A DNA stretch of 64,000 bases, taken from positions 63,400 through 127,399 of the forward strand of contig MNCI01020716.1 in assembly GCA_015680685.1 (NCBI GenBank), in the 5' to 3' direction. The position numbers and the translations under genes were made by a program. The notes below the pieces were generated by a model, which worked only from the letters and a program-made list of their open reading frames with translations, ran no database searches and was not told the origin of the DNA. How positions within the stretch are numbered: position 1 is the first letter of the stretch; the number at the start of each line of letters is the position of its first letter. This document shows positions 10,787-22,500 of the stretch, one piece after another. Origin of the DNA: Gnetum montanum. Taxonomy: Eukaryota; Streptophyta; Gnetopsida; Gnetales; Gnetaceae.

Positions 10787-12468
10787 ATGGCTACAAATAA
10801 ATGGTAGAACCTAGTAGCCCAAGTTGCCATTGCAGAAGAAGAATAAAGGAAAATAGAGGAGACAAAAAAACATGCCAAGGAGGAGGAGCATAGGTGTATA
10901 ACTATAGCAAATCAAAAACAAAGGTCTCCAAAGGAGGCACTCTTGTAATAAGATATGGGTGATCTTGATGCCTTATTCAATGGATAACTATCCATAGAGT
11001 CTCTAATCAAAATCCCCAATGATGATGAAGATGAACATGAGAATGAGGGGGAGAGCCCAGGTACACTTATGCTCTACTTAATATTACCTATAGTTTTATG
11101 TTTGATTTTAGAGTTGTTACTTATCCAACAATTGTTATGCTTATTGTAGTTCCTGAGCCAACAATAGAGGCCCCTATACATGATTTTTTCTTGAAACCAT
11201 GGGTGCAAATCATAGACAGGATAGAATTCATGCATGAGATGGTAAAGGACATCATTGGTTGCTTACAATAGGTTGCACCTGAAATCAGTAAGAACTATGT
11301 TTTGCTATGCCTTCATCATTTTTCTATGAGATGTATTCTATGCTATAGCTATATCGTAAATTAAGTCTATAATTATTATTTTTTTGTTTTTAGTGTCATC
11401 AATCATGTGGAATCTAACCCAAGACATGGAGTTTGACTCCTTGCCAAGGATTCCTTCTAACAACACACATGTCCCCTTGACACTTTATGAAACTACCATT
11501 GATCTAGTAGTTTCATGTGTTAAAGCTTCATAGAAGATTTAAAGATCTAAAGAATCCCTATGGGAGTAGATTATGGCCTAAAAGAAGAAAACTAAAAGGC
11601 AAGCTGAGAGGATCCAAGATCTTGAGAAGTGTAAGGCCTTCATGGATGCCTAGGTGGAGAAATTGGGGGCCTTACAGACTAAAGAGAATACATGGGCCTA
11701 TTACTAGTGCACTATCCATGATAAGATTACTCTCTCTCAAGATTTACATGAGAAAAAAATATAGATGAACTTGATCTCTCAAAAGAAACAAGATTGGAAA
11801 AATTATAGTTCTTAGGTTTTGGAGTGTGATAAGACACAAAGGGACCACAAGAATAAGTATAAGGTCAATCAGGATGCCTATTTGAAATGGATGAAGAAGG
11901 AGACAACCAAATGAAAAAAGAGAGAGATCTTAATTCATGGCATTCAAGCTGAGAATGCTTTCAACCTTTTTGAAAGCACTCTAATAGTGGTTGAGTCTCC
12001 TTCTCCATGAATCACGATAGCTACAAATGAGGTCACTATAGCTATAGTCTTACAAAAGCCACCATCATGGACAGGTGTGAACAACACTAACATCTTCATG
12101 GGCATCAATTTAGGAAACATTAACTAGGCCAACATGATAGAAGACTAGATTCTCCAACATTTGGATAGTGGCCTTCATCATCTTCTTCAAGAGTTCGTAG
12201 AGCCATATTCTCCACAGGTGTGATGCTTTTTATGTTTTAAATTTTTTTTAATTTTTAGTTTTTATTATATATATATTTTTTAGTTTTATGTTTTTTATTT
12301 TGCATAGTTGAAGTTTCGATTTTGGTTATGATTATTACCAATTGGTTGTGTGTTGCTATATCATAGGCATTTTATGATGTTGGTGGCCCTAGTGATGTAG
12401 GCGATGATGATGATAATGCACCATATTCTACTCCTCCAAATTCCCCTTTGGCACCATTAGATGCATGA
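10787..12468 (+). pseudogene. Four-exon accessory ORF of a Tat-like element
   Basis: A single frame can be threaded through four exons: 10,787-11,060, 11,150-11,287, 11,394-12,217 and 12,367-12,468. All three introns (89, 106 and 149 nt) start GT and end AG, and the exon lengths sum to 446 codons including the final TGA. The frame starts MATNKW and ends NSPLAPLDA. The product is charged and helical, with coiled-coil-like stretches (EETKKHAKEEEHR, QAERIQDLEKCK, TQRDHKNKYK) and an acidic linker (NDDEDEHENEGESP). There are about 18 in-frame stops, mostly TAG, but no frameshift, so it is dead. It is antisense to the neighbouring gag and protease (13.3-17 kb), as known for accessory ORFs of Tat-lineage gypsy elements. 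Its front part may be the remnant at 540-1,330, separated by Gy1. I do not know a biochemical function. Confidence 0.65.
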
Positions 12469-12854
12469 TGTGATAGTCTTTATTATTTTTTTCATTTTAT
12501 GCTTAACATTGTATCGCTTATGTTGGCCAATACTTAAGTTGTAGACATTTTGTCATTTATGATTGATAGTTTTAACATTTATGGCATACAATGTGGCCAT
12601 GGCTATATTATTTTATTTTAAGATGTTTTAAATTTTAAGTTTTTATTTTTTTTGACTATATACATTGTTGATTAGTTTATTATTTTAAGGTTCTAAGGTT
12701 ACGAGTGTTGGGAATATCTATGCAGAATATGGCTACGTTGGCTATGTCAAGAACTATAAGATTATGAATAGGCAAGGGTTACTTACCATTTTTCTTAAGA
12801 AAAGAAAAGGCATGATAGGCTACACATTTATCACTAGTTTAAGGTTGTGATGGG
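12469..12854. other. AT-rich spacer after the accessory ORF
   Basis: No coding frame is seen. It has long T-rich runs and leads into the tandem array that starts near 12,855. Confidence 0.4.
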
Positions 12855-13010
12855 CCATGATGCCATTTTAGAGTCTTAGTGGAAGGTAATGCTAGTTTAA
12901 AGTCTTAGTGGACTGTGATTCTAGTTTAATACCTCAGCAAGTCACAATGCCAATTTAAAGCCTCAACAGGCCACGATGCTGGTTTAAGGCCTCGATAGGC
13001 CATGGGTTTA
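12855..13010. repeat. Degenerate 29-bp tandem array, about five units
   Basis: Successive units follow the pattern CCAYGATGCYRGTTTAA then GCCTCAGYAGG, with a period of 29-30 bp and a good deal of divergence. Tat/Ogre-type elements are known to carry variable tandem repeats between pol and the 3' LTR, and this one lies exactly between the pol remnant and the antisense accessory ORF. Confidence 0.65.
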
Positions 13011-13327
13011 CCAGTTTTAGTCCATGGTAGGTCCTCGAAGCCTCATAGGTTTTTGGTAATATATTTTTTTCTTTTTATTATTTTTTCAAATTTAATATTT
13101 TTTATAACAATTTTTTTTTTTTGTTTTCATCACGTATAAAAGTAACGAAAAAGAAAGGTTGTAATGGATAAGTAAAATGCAAAAAAAAGTAGAAATCTAG
13201 GCTAACTGCATGAAGAGTAAAATAAAGTATATAAAAAAGCATAACAAACTAGCAAAGAAAAGCTAAGCTACATAACTATGAACTATATGATTATAAGAAC
13301 AAGGGGTGGAAGGGTGAAGGGATACTT
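13011..13327. other. T-rich non-coding spacer
   Basis: It contains poly-T runs (for example 13,110-13,122) and no frame. In a complete element RT, RNase H and integrase would lie around here; they are absent. Confidence 0.4.
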
Positions 13328-14282
13328 CACTTGTGTAGACTCTTCCTAATTTTTGAAAAGTTAGGGAATCAGTAAGATCTAATTTTTACAAATTTTTATT
13401 TTCCATCACCCTTACTAATGATGTTAAATGGGAGTTCATCGGATAACATATCTTGCTACCCATCGTTATCATTATTGGCTTTTTTCTCTATCTCAGGTTG
13501 TTGGGTTATCTGACTAAGAGTTTCTCCTTAAAACTCCAATTCAAACCCTTGTTCTATGTCCAAGTTGTTAATATCTAGGGTCATCACATTATCACTATAA
13601 ATGATGATCTCACCTTCCTCATAAGGAAGGTGAATCTCTTGGTGGATGGGAGAAGACATAGCTCATAACTAAGCCAACCAAGATCTTCCCAGGATAAGGT
13701 TAAAACTAGGTGTCTCCTCCACCAGCAAGAAATTTGCAGTCATGGGGATTTGCTCCCATACCACAAAATCTAAGGAGATATATCCCTTAACAATAATCAT
13801 CAATCCATTGAATGACTTGAGAGTGACTATTGATGTGTGTTGTATTTTCTCTGTAAAGCCTAGTCATTCAACAATGATGCATGCAATAATGTTAGTAGCC
13901 ACACCATCATCTACATGCACTTGATGCACCTTGAACTACCCTATGCATATGGTTATGAATAGAGGAGTCATAGTAATTTTGCTATTATGGGGATTACCTT
14001 AATTTCACTATCACAAAATATTAGGGGTGTCAACTTCCCCTCCTTGGGTGTGGGAGGAATCATCACAACACAGACGGATTCCTTGTTAGTAGGGATATCT
14101 TCACTAATCAGTATAGAAGTTAGCATTTTGACTAACACCTCATGATGTATGGCGGAAGTTATGATTAGGTCATAGAAACTCAGAGTAATGTTATTTTTCT
14201 TAAGAGATTGTCTAACCTGATCTATCACACTGAGGAATCTTTTCTCATTGGTTGTGGGCTTGTCACCCCGGTTGTGCTTCAC
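13328..14282 (-). pseudogene. Tat-like gypsy pol remnant: linker and aspartic protease
   Basis: From 14,282 the minus strand reads MKHNRGDKPTTNEKRFLS and VIDQVRQSLKKNN, the linker that precedes the protease in Tat-like elements. The protease follows at about 13,930-13,640: VHVDDGVATNIIACIIVE (DDG in the place of the DSG/DNG active site), TSIVTLKSFNGLMIIVKGYI, and PSFNLILGRSWLA with the GRxW motif, then SSPIHQEIHLPYEEGE, which corresponds to the usual VPSxLHQ segment. A few in-frame stops are present. The frame fades near 13,328, and no reverse transcriptase follows, so pol is truncated. Confidence 0.75.
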
Positions 14283-14299
14283 TTCATGCTATTCAAAAT

Positions 14300-16963
14300 G
14301 TGAACTTCAGTCTTAGGTTGTGACTGTTGGGGCTTCTCCTCATTCTTCTACCCATGAGCTTTGGGGTTCTCTTATGGTTTGTTATTTGAAGTGGGTTTGA
14401 TAGAGGAGGTCATGGATATAGTGAATATGGGGATGGGCTCTGGTGGGCCCACTTCCTCCCATGCCTCCATCTCTTTGTCAACCTTATTGTTGGGCTTTTG
14501 CTTTTTCTTCTTCATTTGCTTACTTAGAGCTTTTTGGTTATCAATTTTTGGTTGTGAAGAAGATGCAATAGCATTGGTTGCCACAAGAGGTTGTTGGGTG
14601 GTTTTATTAGTTGGTGAGGCTATGGTTGGTTAGGCTATGGTGGGATGGGGCACCCTGATGATAAAGGTTCCCTAGGAGGCACTTGTAACAACACCCTTAT
14701 GACAAAAGGGGATCTTGACCTAGTGGGAGGTAAAGAAGCCCTTTCACCATAAGGGGGTACACAAATTAAAAATGGTTCTATTGAAGATCTCCAATTATCA
14801 TCTATGTTGAATGTCAATATGATATATATAGTTTCATTAGCATGCAATGGCTCTTTGTACACTTGCATCAATTAGTCTTAAGGTCAGATTGCATTGGATG
14901 CATCTCGAACCAACTCTCCCCTATCTATCATCTTCTGCAAGTCATCCTTCAGTGAAAAGTAGAAGTATGTGTCATGCCCAAGTAGTTGGTGATAATGGTA
15001 AATGCAATCTATCTTGAAGTATTTAGGTAGTAGGGAGTCATCTTTCATTGTTCTGGTGGGATCTTTGGCTATTTCACAAAGTCTATCATGTTTCTTTCGA
15101 GAAGCTTTAGACATCTGTTTGTATTGGATACACCTACTTTTCAAAAGTTGGTCTAATAACTTTGATGGTTTTAATGGTAGTGCAGTGTATTTGGACCTAT
15201 CCTTCCTTTCAAAATTGTATGTGGTCATTGTCAATGCAATGGGCCTAGAGGATGAAGGTCGGTTATCATGGTTATTAGTAGTGGGGACATTGGTTGGTTG
15301 GTCCTTGGCCCTTGGTTAGTGACCTTCACCTCCTTAGTCATAGTTTCTATGGTCATATTGTTATGTTTGTCCTTCTCTTTATCTCTCTACATGTGTTGGT
15401 TTTTGTATGCTACATAGGCTAGGTCATGACTGGCATCTATAGTATCTTTTATATTTTTGATCTAGGAGAATGCTTAGCTAAGTAACTATGAGTCAAGGTA
15501 GTAAAGTTTGGACATGATAAAGTCATTAATCGCCCCCTTAAATATAACCAAAAGGTGAGTTTCAACTATGGGCTCTAGTATTTCGTTTATGAGTTCATTC
15601 CACTATTGGATGAATTTGTATATAGGCTTAAGAGGTCCCTACTTAACCTTCATGAGTTGTTCAAGCATGGTGCCAAGCTTCAAGTTATACTTGAAGCAAA
15701 CAAATTGAGTTATCAAGTCTTCAAGGAAGGATATGGACCCTCTAAGTAATGTGTGATACTAATCAAGTGCTTTCCTAGTCAAGGACATAAGAAAAATCCT
15801 AATGATGGTATGAGGCTAGGGCTACAATAGTAAGCACTCAAATCTAAAGGTTATAAGGTGAGAATTAGGGATACCTTCTCCATTGTATTTGCTAAAATGG
15901 AAGACAAGGACACCAATAGGAAGTGTCAAATATGGGATCACATGAATAATAGGATCATCTTGGTATAAGTGCATGATCTTTACACTTTGGGACATAGAGG
16001 CTTTGAGCCTCTTTAACTCATCTGTCAAGTCTTGGATCATTTGAAAAGCTTGATCTAGGCCCTACAATGGTCCTATTTGCTGTGAGACTTGCACATATGG
16101 TTGTGAAATCTATTGTAAGGCTTGTGGGCTCACTATCAATTGTATGAAAGAAGGAAGGGATTGTGTTATGATTGTGGCTTGTGAGCCAAACAAAGAAACG
16201 AATGTCTGTGCTAGTACTTGAGGCACAAATGGGATAAATGGGGTGTGTGACCCTTGTGTTGCTTGGGGATTCTTAATGGATCCCATGTGAGTAGTTAGTG
16301 AATTTGTGGTGATAAAAACCACCATCAATGGTTTTATATATTGAGATTTTTTATAAATGGCATTCATGTATTATAGTTTATTATTTGTGGCATTGGCTAA
16401 GTTTGATGTGTGGCTATAACAGGCATGGGGTCCATCGTAGTAGGGTAGGAAGAATTGAAAGATGTTGGCACCATGCCCATGGAGAAAACAAAAGCATTGG
16501 AGGAAGGTTCTATGACCTTGGGGGATGTTTATTGGAATGGCCCTCCCAAAATATTTTCAGATTCATATTCTACCTTAAATTCATCCTGTTCTCTTTGTTG
16601 TTCCTCAAAGCTATGCTTGTCATCTTCCTTTTCCACGATAATCATTTGGGCTAGGATGCTAGCATAGATGTCGTTAAGGGGAATTTGGTCATATGGGGAA
16701 GGGATGTACTCCTTCGCATTCCTATGTATGAGCTCAAACTCCCTCTTGGCTTCAACTTCAATTCATGGAATTAGCATGTCTTTCTATATTTTAGCACAAA
16801 TGAAGTTATAATGATCTCCATTTATGGTTGTAAAATTAGGACTCTCCCCTCTATCCCTCAAAGATCACCTACACAATGATGGTAGGGTCATGGTAGGGTC
16901 TTTGGCATCATAGACCCTCAAAACATGTTGATCTAACCTACTGTCAATGTAGTTGTAAGGCGA
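14300..16963 (-). pseudogene. Tat-like gypsy gag remnant
   Basis: The minus strand reads from SPYNYIDSRLDQHVLRVYDA (16,963) through EFELIHRNAKEYIPSPYDQI and ILAQMIIVEKEDDKHSFEEQ, the capsid start LPIGVLVFHFSKYNGEG with PNSHLITFRFECLLL (about 15,900), a gag core LGTMLEQLMKV and a zinc-knuckle-like CIYHYHQLLGHDTYFYFSLK near 14,960-15,020, then the C-terminal part. Gag forms the particle and binds element RNA. Stops are frequent but the frame is held for long distances. The frame at the N-terminal side is preceded by a possible intron (16,964-17,108) that would join it to sequence on the far side of the LARD-like insertion. Confidence 0.7.
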
Positions 16964-17108
16964 CTTAGTTGATCATGGGAGAGACAATTATTTTAGTGAA
17001 AATGGCTAAAGATAGGTTATATAAAAAGCAAAAAATGAAAGTAGGTTCCAACAAGCAGAAATCAAAAGCAATCAAAGGGAGCAAAAATGGTTGAAAATGG
17101 GTACTTAC
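16964..17108 (-). other. Possible intron before the Tat-like gag frame
   Basis: The minus strand has a strong donor G-GTAAGT at 17,108 and an acceptor ACTAAG ending at 16,964. Removing these 145 nt keeps the gag frame open upstream (codons ending SPCYFL). The acceptor has only a modest pyrimidine tract, so this stays tentative. Confidence 0.35.
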
Positions 17109-17137
17109 CAAAAAATAGCAAGGGCTAAAAAGGAAGT

Positions 17138-17142
17138 ATCCT
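17138..17142. repeat. Target-site duplication ATCCT, left copy
   Basis: ATCCT directly precedes the TG of the left LTR. The identical pentamer follows the CA of the right LTR at 22,496-22,500. Confidence 0.8.
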
Positions 17143-17565
17143 TGTAACAACGTTACCCCGACATTGTCCAGCACCCCAAGGAATTCATGAAGATCCAATG
17201 GATCTGGGGCAAAAGAACAGGGGAATATGCCTCAAGAAAGCAAGCATCTCACAAGTGAGTGCAAGCAGAAGCATAACTTCTTAACGTACATGACCACGCA
17301 CCTCATTAACGGTAACCAAACTACAAAACGAGGATCAAGAAAACAAGCACACACACAACCTTGTACACCACATCAGTGGAAGGGGAGACGATGCACCTAC
17401 AAGGGAAGGTGCCTCATCCCTAGATCCCTCACGATCTGGTACAAGGTGTGGCCTAGCACCACACCAAAACTATCCAGTCTTCGCTACCTACATATCTATG
17501 ACCGTCATAGAATCAGGGCCATGTAGTTCTCCATGGAGAAGAGAGGCAATGAAGAGGACTTAGAA
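17143..17565 (-). repeat. 3' LTR of the LARD-like element, first part
   Basis: This aligns with 21,912-22,33x for over 400 bp with scattered substitutions (TGTAACAACGTTACCCCGAC versus TGTAACAACGTTGCCCCGAC). The remaining part of the LTR is disrupted at 17,566. Confidence 0.85.
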
Positions 17566-17753
17566 NGTCCCAGAATGGTGGTTCTCTTGGGCTCTCCCCA
17601 TGGTTCGGGNNNNNNNNNNNNNNNNNNNNNNNNNNNNNNNNNNNNNNNNNNNNNNNNNNNNNNNNNNNNNNNNNNNNNNNNNNNNNNNNNNNNNNNNNNN
17701 NNNNNNNNNNNNNNNNNNNNNNNNNNNNNNNNNNNNNNNNNNNNNNNNNNNNN
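17566..17753. other. Single N, inverted LTR piece and 144-base gap
   Basis: After the N at 17,566, the bases 17,567-17,609 match the reverse complement of 22,442-22,484 in the right LTR (GTCCCAGAATGGTGGTTCTC against GTCCCAAAATGGTGGTTCTC). A run of N fills 17,610-17,753. The left LTR has been joined to its own end in the wrong orientation, which looks like an assembly fault. Confidence 0.75.
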
Positions 17754-20700
17754 AAAGTACCAACCCCAACATCTGATACGTCCTTCCATCCAATGCCTTG
17801 CATGAAATGCAAGGGCAAATGGAGGAAGCCCAAGACTTCCCTTCTCTATACGAGTGGGAGAGTCCAACCCAAAGGGCCAACGTCTCTAAGGCATACCCTA
17901 GATCCGTCCCTTCTGAGGATCTAGAGACATATCTTCTTTCGTAAATCCATACTTATGCAAGAAGACAGCTCCTCTTCCACAAGTCTCACTGAGTTCCTCT
18001 GTGAATGGCATCTCAGCATCCATTAATTTTTTTTTCTTTTTTGAGGGCTCACCAGGGCCACTACCCATGGTGAGCGACTTGGGAACATCACACCGAGAGG
18101 GAGGACATGCTTCTAAGAGCCATGTCTCCACAAGAAACTCATGCTTACTAGAACTCCATGTTCTGCTACTCACATTGAGATTAGAACTCCATGTTCTACT
18201 ACTTGCATCGAGACCCATGGGGTCTCACCAGTGTAACCATCTAAGCACTAATTCCACATGCATCGGTACCATGCACATTCTATTTTTCTCATCATGTTTG
18301 TTCAAGCTGGTATGAAGGGAATCAAGCATGTTCACCCTTATAAACAAGGTACAAGAACAGATCCTTGAGGTTGACCTTACTGTTTGCAGACACCAGCATC
18401 ACATGCCTTAATTCATCATTCATCATTCCATAGTATTCCAACGAGAGAGAAGATCCAAAAATCTGTTTGGAAACTTCACCAAGAGGCTAACATACAACAA
18501 GCTCCAACTATCAACAACACCTCTTGTCATTATCCAACATTGAGAATGCCTACTCGAATGTTAGAATAAGTGGAGGGTCATTTGGGTAGCCAACCCCATG
18601 ACAATCCTCCATCACCTATCTCATATCAGCCATAAGCACACCATCGAATGCAACCTTAATATCTTGTTCATGGAGAAGGATCACCCACAGCTGCCACATG
18701 CAAGCTATCCATCAACTCCAAGTTATTGGACAAGCATCATTTTCTGAACATAAGGTCCAGGAACAAATATAGAGTTACCTCATAGAGTAACTAGATCATG
18801 AATTCTCTGAGGAACATCAACATTCTCAGAATTTTCATTTCCCCACTATATCAAGAATGACTGCCAATCTCATGATCAATACCTTTCAATAGATTTTGCA
18901 CTTGCAGGAAGGATCCTCTTTGGGAGGTTTCTTCCATAGGTAAGTCTAGCATCCCAGCTACACCTTACCCCTCATACATGCCCTAGTCAATATAGCCAAT
19001 AGAACCATATTGTGGAACTGTCACCAACTAAGGGAAGACATGGGTTCATAAGTCTTACCCAAATTCAATTTTTACCTTGAGAACAACTCAAGACACCAAG
19101 CATTTTTGTTTCATCTTGGGAGATCTAGGTTTTGTTTCATACATCCCAGTCAAGCCCATTTACATCAATTTGTGGTGGACAAGGCCACACCACTACCTAT
19201 TATCACTCAACCCTAAACAACAGACACAAGTTCACAACAACATCTCGCCCATAGGAGGACCAGGTCCTCAAGATATTTTTACATGGAATGGACTTTCATC
19301 AACATCATTTACAACTCAAACACAAAACAATTTATCCCCTAAGGGTTTACAATAAGGATGGTCTATCGTAGAACCCCAACAAGGAAGTTCCTCCGAAGAT
19401 CCCAAAACTGAGAGTACATAATATCATGCCTTGTTGGCATGAAGAGCAGTATGTACCTTTAATTTGCATCAACAACAGAACCTCACAGAGGAGGTTTCAT
19501 GAATTTCACTAGGGTAACAACATTCTATCTCTAAGAACAAGCCCCATGAGTTCACAGACGTGGGACCATAGCTAGGAACAAGTCCCAAACATCAACTACT
19601 TCTAAGTTCCAAATAGGAGACAACCGTCTCAATACCACCTGCCTTATTATTTCAGGAACTGAAGAGGGCATCCATTGAAATGGAGAATGATCCCTCATGA
19701 TCAACTCTACTCTCCCACCAGGGAGGAGAGAACACCAACATGAATTAACATCACACTAGAGACATGGGGCAATACATCAGGGAGGGACTTTGTGATACAT
19801 CAACGTACATAAGGGACAAGTACATGGGAAAATTCAACAAGACACCATAGCCTATTAGGCACAACGAGGCCCCAATCACAAAATCCCACCATAGACAACA
19901 AATGCACCAATAAGTCTCAATCTATGAGAGTGCATCATAGCTCTCCAAAGCACCAAAAGCAATTAGTCATGAGAGCCCACCAACATGCACAAATCATTAG
20001 AAACCCCTAATCATGAGAGCATCGGCTCAAGTGTTTTGGGCACATTCAAGCCCACCAAGAAAGGCCACCAAGAGAAATCACAATTTCTATATCTGTAATG
20101 TCATTTATTCAAGGATGGACCATCATCCCAATGTTTGGATAGCTACTCCATGATCACATCCAACATGGAAGAGTGAGTCTAGGTGCCAACAGATGATCGA
20201 TGGTGACTGAAATTCAGATCAAAATCATGATGTACTTGCTGATCCATCATAGCCAAGGTACTGATAAATCCACAACCCAATGTTGGGATTCTGAGACCAA
20301 ATAATCAGTTCATGAAGGTCTCAGGAGCACATATCTTCCCCATAGACATAGTTCTCATAGAATCAAATGAGGTTACCACTGGCTACATCTTTGTACTTGT
20401 GCTACCTACAAACACTGAGACACAAGCTCAAAAACATAGAAGTTAGTAAGAACACGATTAACACATCAGCCTCATTCACAACCATCAAGCATTATCATAT
20501 AACAAAGAGATATCACTCTTGCGCATCATAAAATTCAAGACCTCAACAACATGTATAGAGATCAATCATGCAAAACATTGATGGAGGAATCCGATCCCCA
20601 CTCAAACAAAACAATTTCATCATGAGACACACCAAGAGAGAGATAGCACACTCTCAGAATTTCAAGATTCATACACAACAATCATTCCCAACAACTAACA

Positions 20701-21896
20701 CTAGCCTCAACCAGGACCAAAATTTCAACACACTCGTATGATTCATGGGAAATAGACAATCGTCAACTCAACCCAAACATAAGGTGGAAGACCAAGGTCT
20801 ATCCAACAATAAGTCTGCATCAAGCCAATTCTCGCAACAATGAGCAACATCACCGAGGATGCTTTCACAAGAAGACTCTCATCAAACAAGGTGAGGTCTC
20901 AACAAGAACCAACAATAGGATGACCCACACCAATAGTCTTCAAATCAAAGTAACCAAGAAATGTCACCAATCAAAATAGTGATGCCACAAGCCCAAGGGC
21001 AACACCACTAGCTCAACAAGGGAGCACGACTCGCAAAGACCAACAATAAGGGCAATCATGCCTCATGCATAAGATGTTTTCAAACAAGACAACAAACATT
21101 TGGCTTTGGGATGACACAAACAACCATTTCATCCTCAACGTTCCCAACAATAAGTCATCATACCATGTAAAACATTTAAGCCTTGCATTATGAATGATAG
21201 ACGCAACAACAATAACACGCATGCAGAATTTGAAAGCGCAACCAAGAAGACACGCATACACAAATAGACAAACATACAATCGCAAACATGAACATACCAA
21301 GTCTACCGGCAACGGTCTTAGTCCACCCAGAACAAGGCTCACCAAGAGCACATGTCCGAAAGACCTCCATCCTAAGGTACCTGGGGACCATCTTGTCCCC
21401 ATTTGTATTTTTCCCATACTCACTGTATCTAGGGTGAGTGGGAGTGCCAAGGATATCATATCCTGCACGATTCAAGAAATGCCATCTCGAAACATGTCAT
21501 CTGGGTGGAAACCGAAGCAAAGACTGGGTCTGATTCATCCCAGATGAATCACTGGAGACCTGAGATGTGAGCTCCTTGAGCAACAAAATTACTATGTTGC
21601 CAGTAGAACTCCTCTCAACCATATCGCATACAATCACAACTAGTCCAACCACAAGTAAACAAGGGGAGGACATCACTAAGATGCCATCATTTCTCTGGAC
21701 CAAGATGGGCTAAGGCCTCAACAACTATCTTGACATGATCCCATAACATTTGGTTTGCTAAAGGGAGCTTTAGCACAAGGCCACCCTCCAAGGGAGTGGT
21801 TAGCAGAAGTTGAGAATGGTGAAAACAGAAACCTCACAAATCACAAACCCTGATACCCACTTAGCGAGAAACTTTTACCAATAACTAAAACTGTAC
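17754..21896 (-). other. Interior of the LARD-like element
   Basis: About 4.1 kb without recognisable protein domains. Short open stretches on both strands (for example 21,013-21,468 on the minus strand, 151 codons, and 19,077-19,355 on the plus strand) show no family motif that I know. Base composition is more balanced than in the surrounding DNA. Confidence 0.5.
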
Positions 21897-21909
21897 GGCT
21901 CAGATACCA
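21897..21909 (-). other. Primer-binding site, tRNA-iMet type
   Basis: The minus strand reads TGGTATCTGAGCC two bases inside the LTR; the standard plant initiator-methionine primer site is TGGTATCAGAGCC, one difference. This sets the direction of the element. Confidence 0.8.
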
Positions 21910-21911
21910 TC

Positions 21912-22495
21912 TGTAACAACGTTGCCCCGACGTTGCCCGACACCCCAAGTAATTCACAAAGATCCAATAGATCTAGGGCGGAAGACCTGGGGAATACACC
22001 TCAAGCAAGCAAGCATCTCACGAGTGAGTGCAAGCAGAAGCATAGCTTCTTAACGTACATGACCATGCACCTCATTGACGGTAACCAAACTACAAAACGA
22101 AGACCAAGCAAACAAGCACACACACAACCTTGTAGACCACATCAGTGGAAGGGGAGACGATGCACCTACAAGAGAAGGTGCCTCACCCCCAGGTCCCTCA
22201 CGATTTGGTACAAGGTGTGGCCTGACACCACACCAAAACTATCTAGTCTGGCCTGCCTACATATCTACGACCGCCGTAGAATCAGGGCCATGTAGTTCTC
22301 CACGGAGAAAAGGAGGAATGAAGAGGAGTTAGAAGAGAGTGCAATAGGAAGGTGTCCTATTGCTAGCTTGGTACCACCAAGCCGGGGTGGGTTTTGTAAC
22401 ACTTGAGCGCCACCCAAAGGTGCCTTAAAGTGTTCCATGGCCCCTGAACCATGGGAAGAACCCAAGAGAACCACCATTTTGGGACATCTCTCACA
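21912..22495 (-). repeat. 5' LTR of the LARD-like element (584 bp)
   Basis: It runs TGTAACAACG to CATCTCTCACA on the plus strand and is followed by ATCCT. This copy is uninterrupted and serves as the reference for the broken left LTR. Confidence 0.88.
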
Positions 22496-22500
22496 ATCCT
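22496..22500. repeat. Target-site duplication ATCCT, right copy
   Basis: Identical to 17,138-17,142 and directly adjacent to the LTR end. Confidence 0.8.

Larger units (their letters stand above)
17143..22495 (-). mobile_element. Non-coding LTR retrotransposon (LARD-like), 5.35 kb
   Basis: Two LTRs that begin TGTAACAACGTT on the plus strand flank 4.1 kb of internal DNA. The right LTR ends in CTCACA at 22,495, and the flanks carry the perfect duplication ATCCT. A tRNA-iMet primer site lies just inside the right LTR on the minus strand, so the element runs right to left. I find no gag or pol motif in the interior on either strand, only short frames, so it resembles the large non-autonomous LTR derivatives that depend on proteins from other elements. 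It inserted between the F-box pseudogene and the Tat-like gag. The left LTR is damaged in the assembly by a single N, an inverted piece and a 144-base gap. Confidence 0.85.

Noticed and set aside
17505-17880. Open frames across the 17,610-17,753 gap
   Set aside because: They exist only because N codons are not stops; the sequence is a broken LTR.
21013-21468. 151-codon open frame on the minus strand in the LARD-like interior
   Set aside because: No domain or family pattern, Cys- and Leu-rich with overlapping open frames on both strands; most likely chance in a less AT-rich tract.
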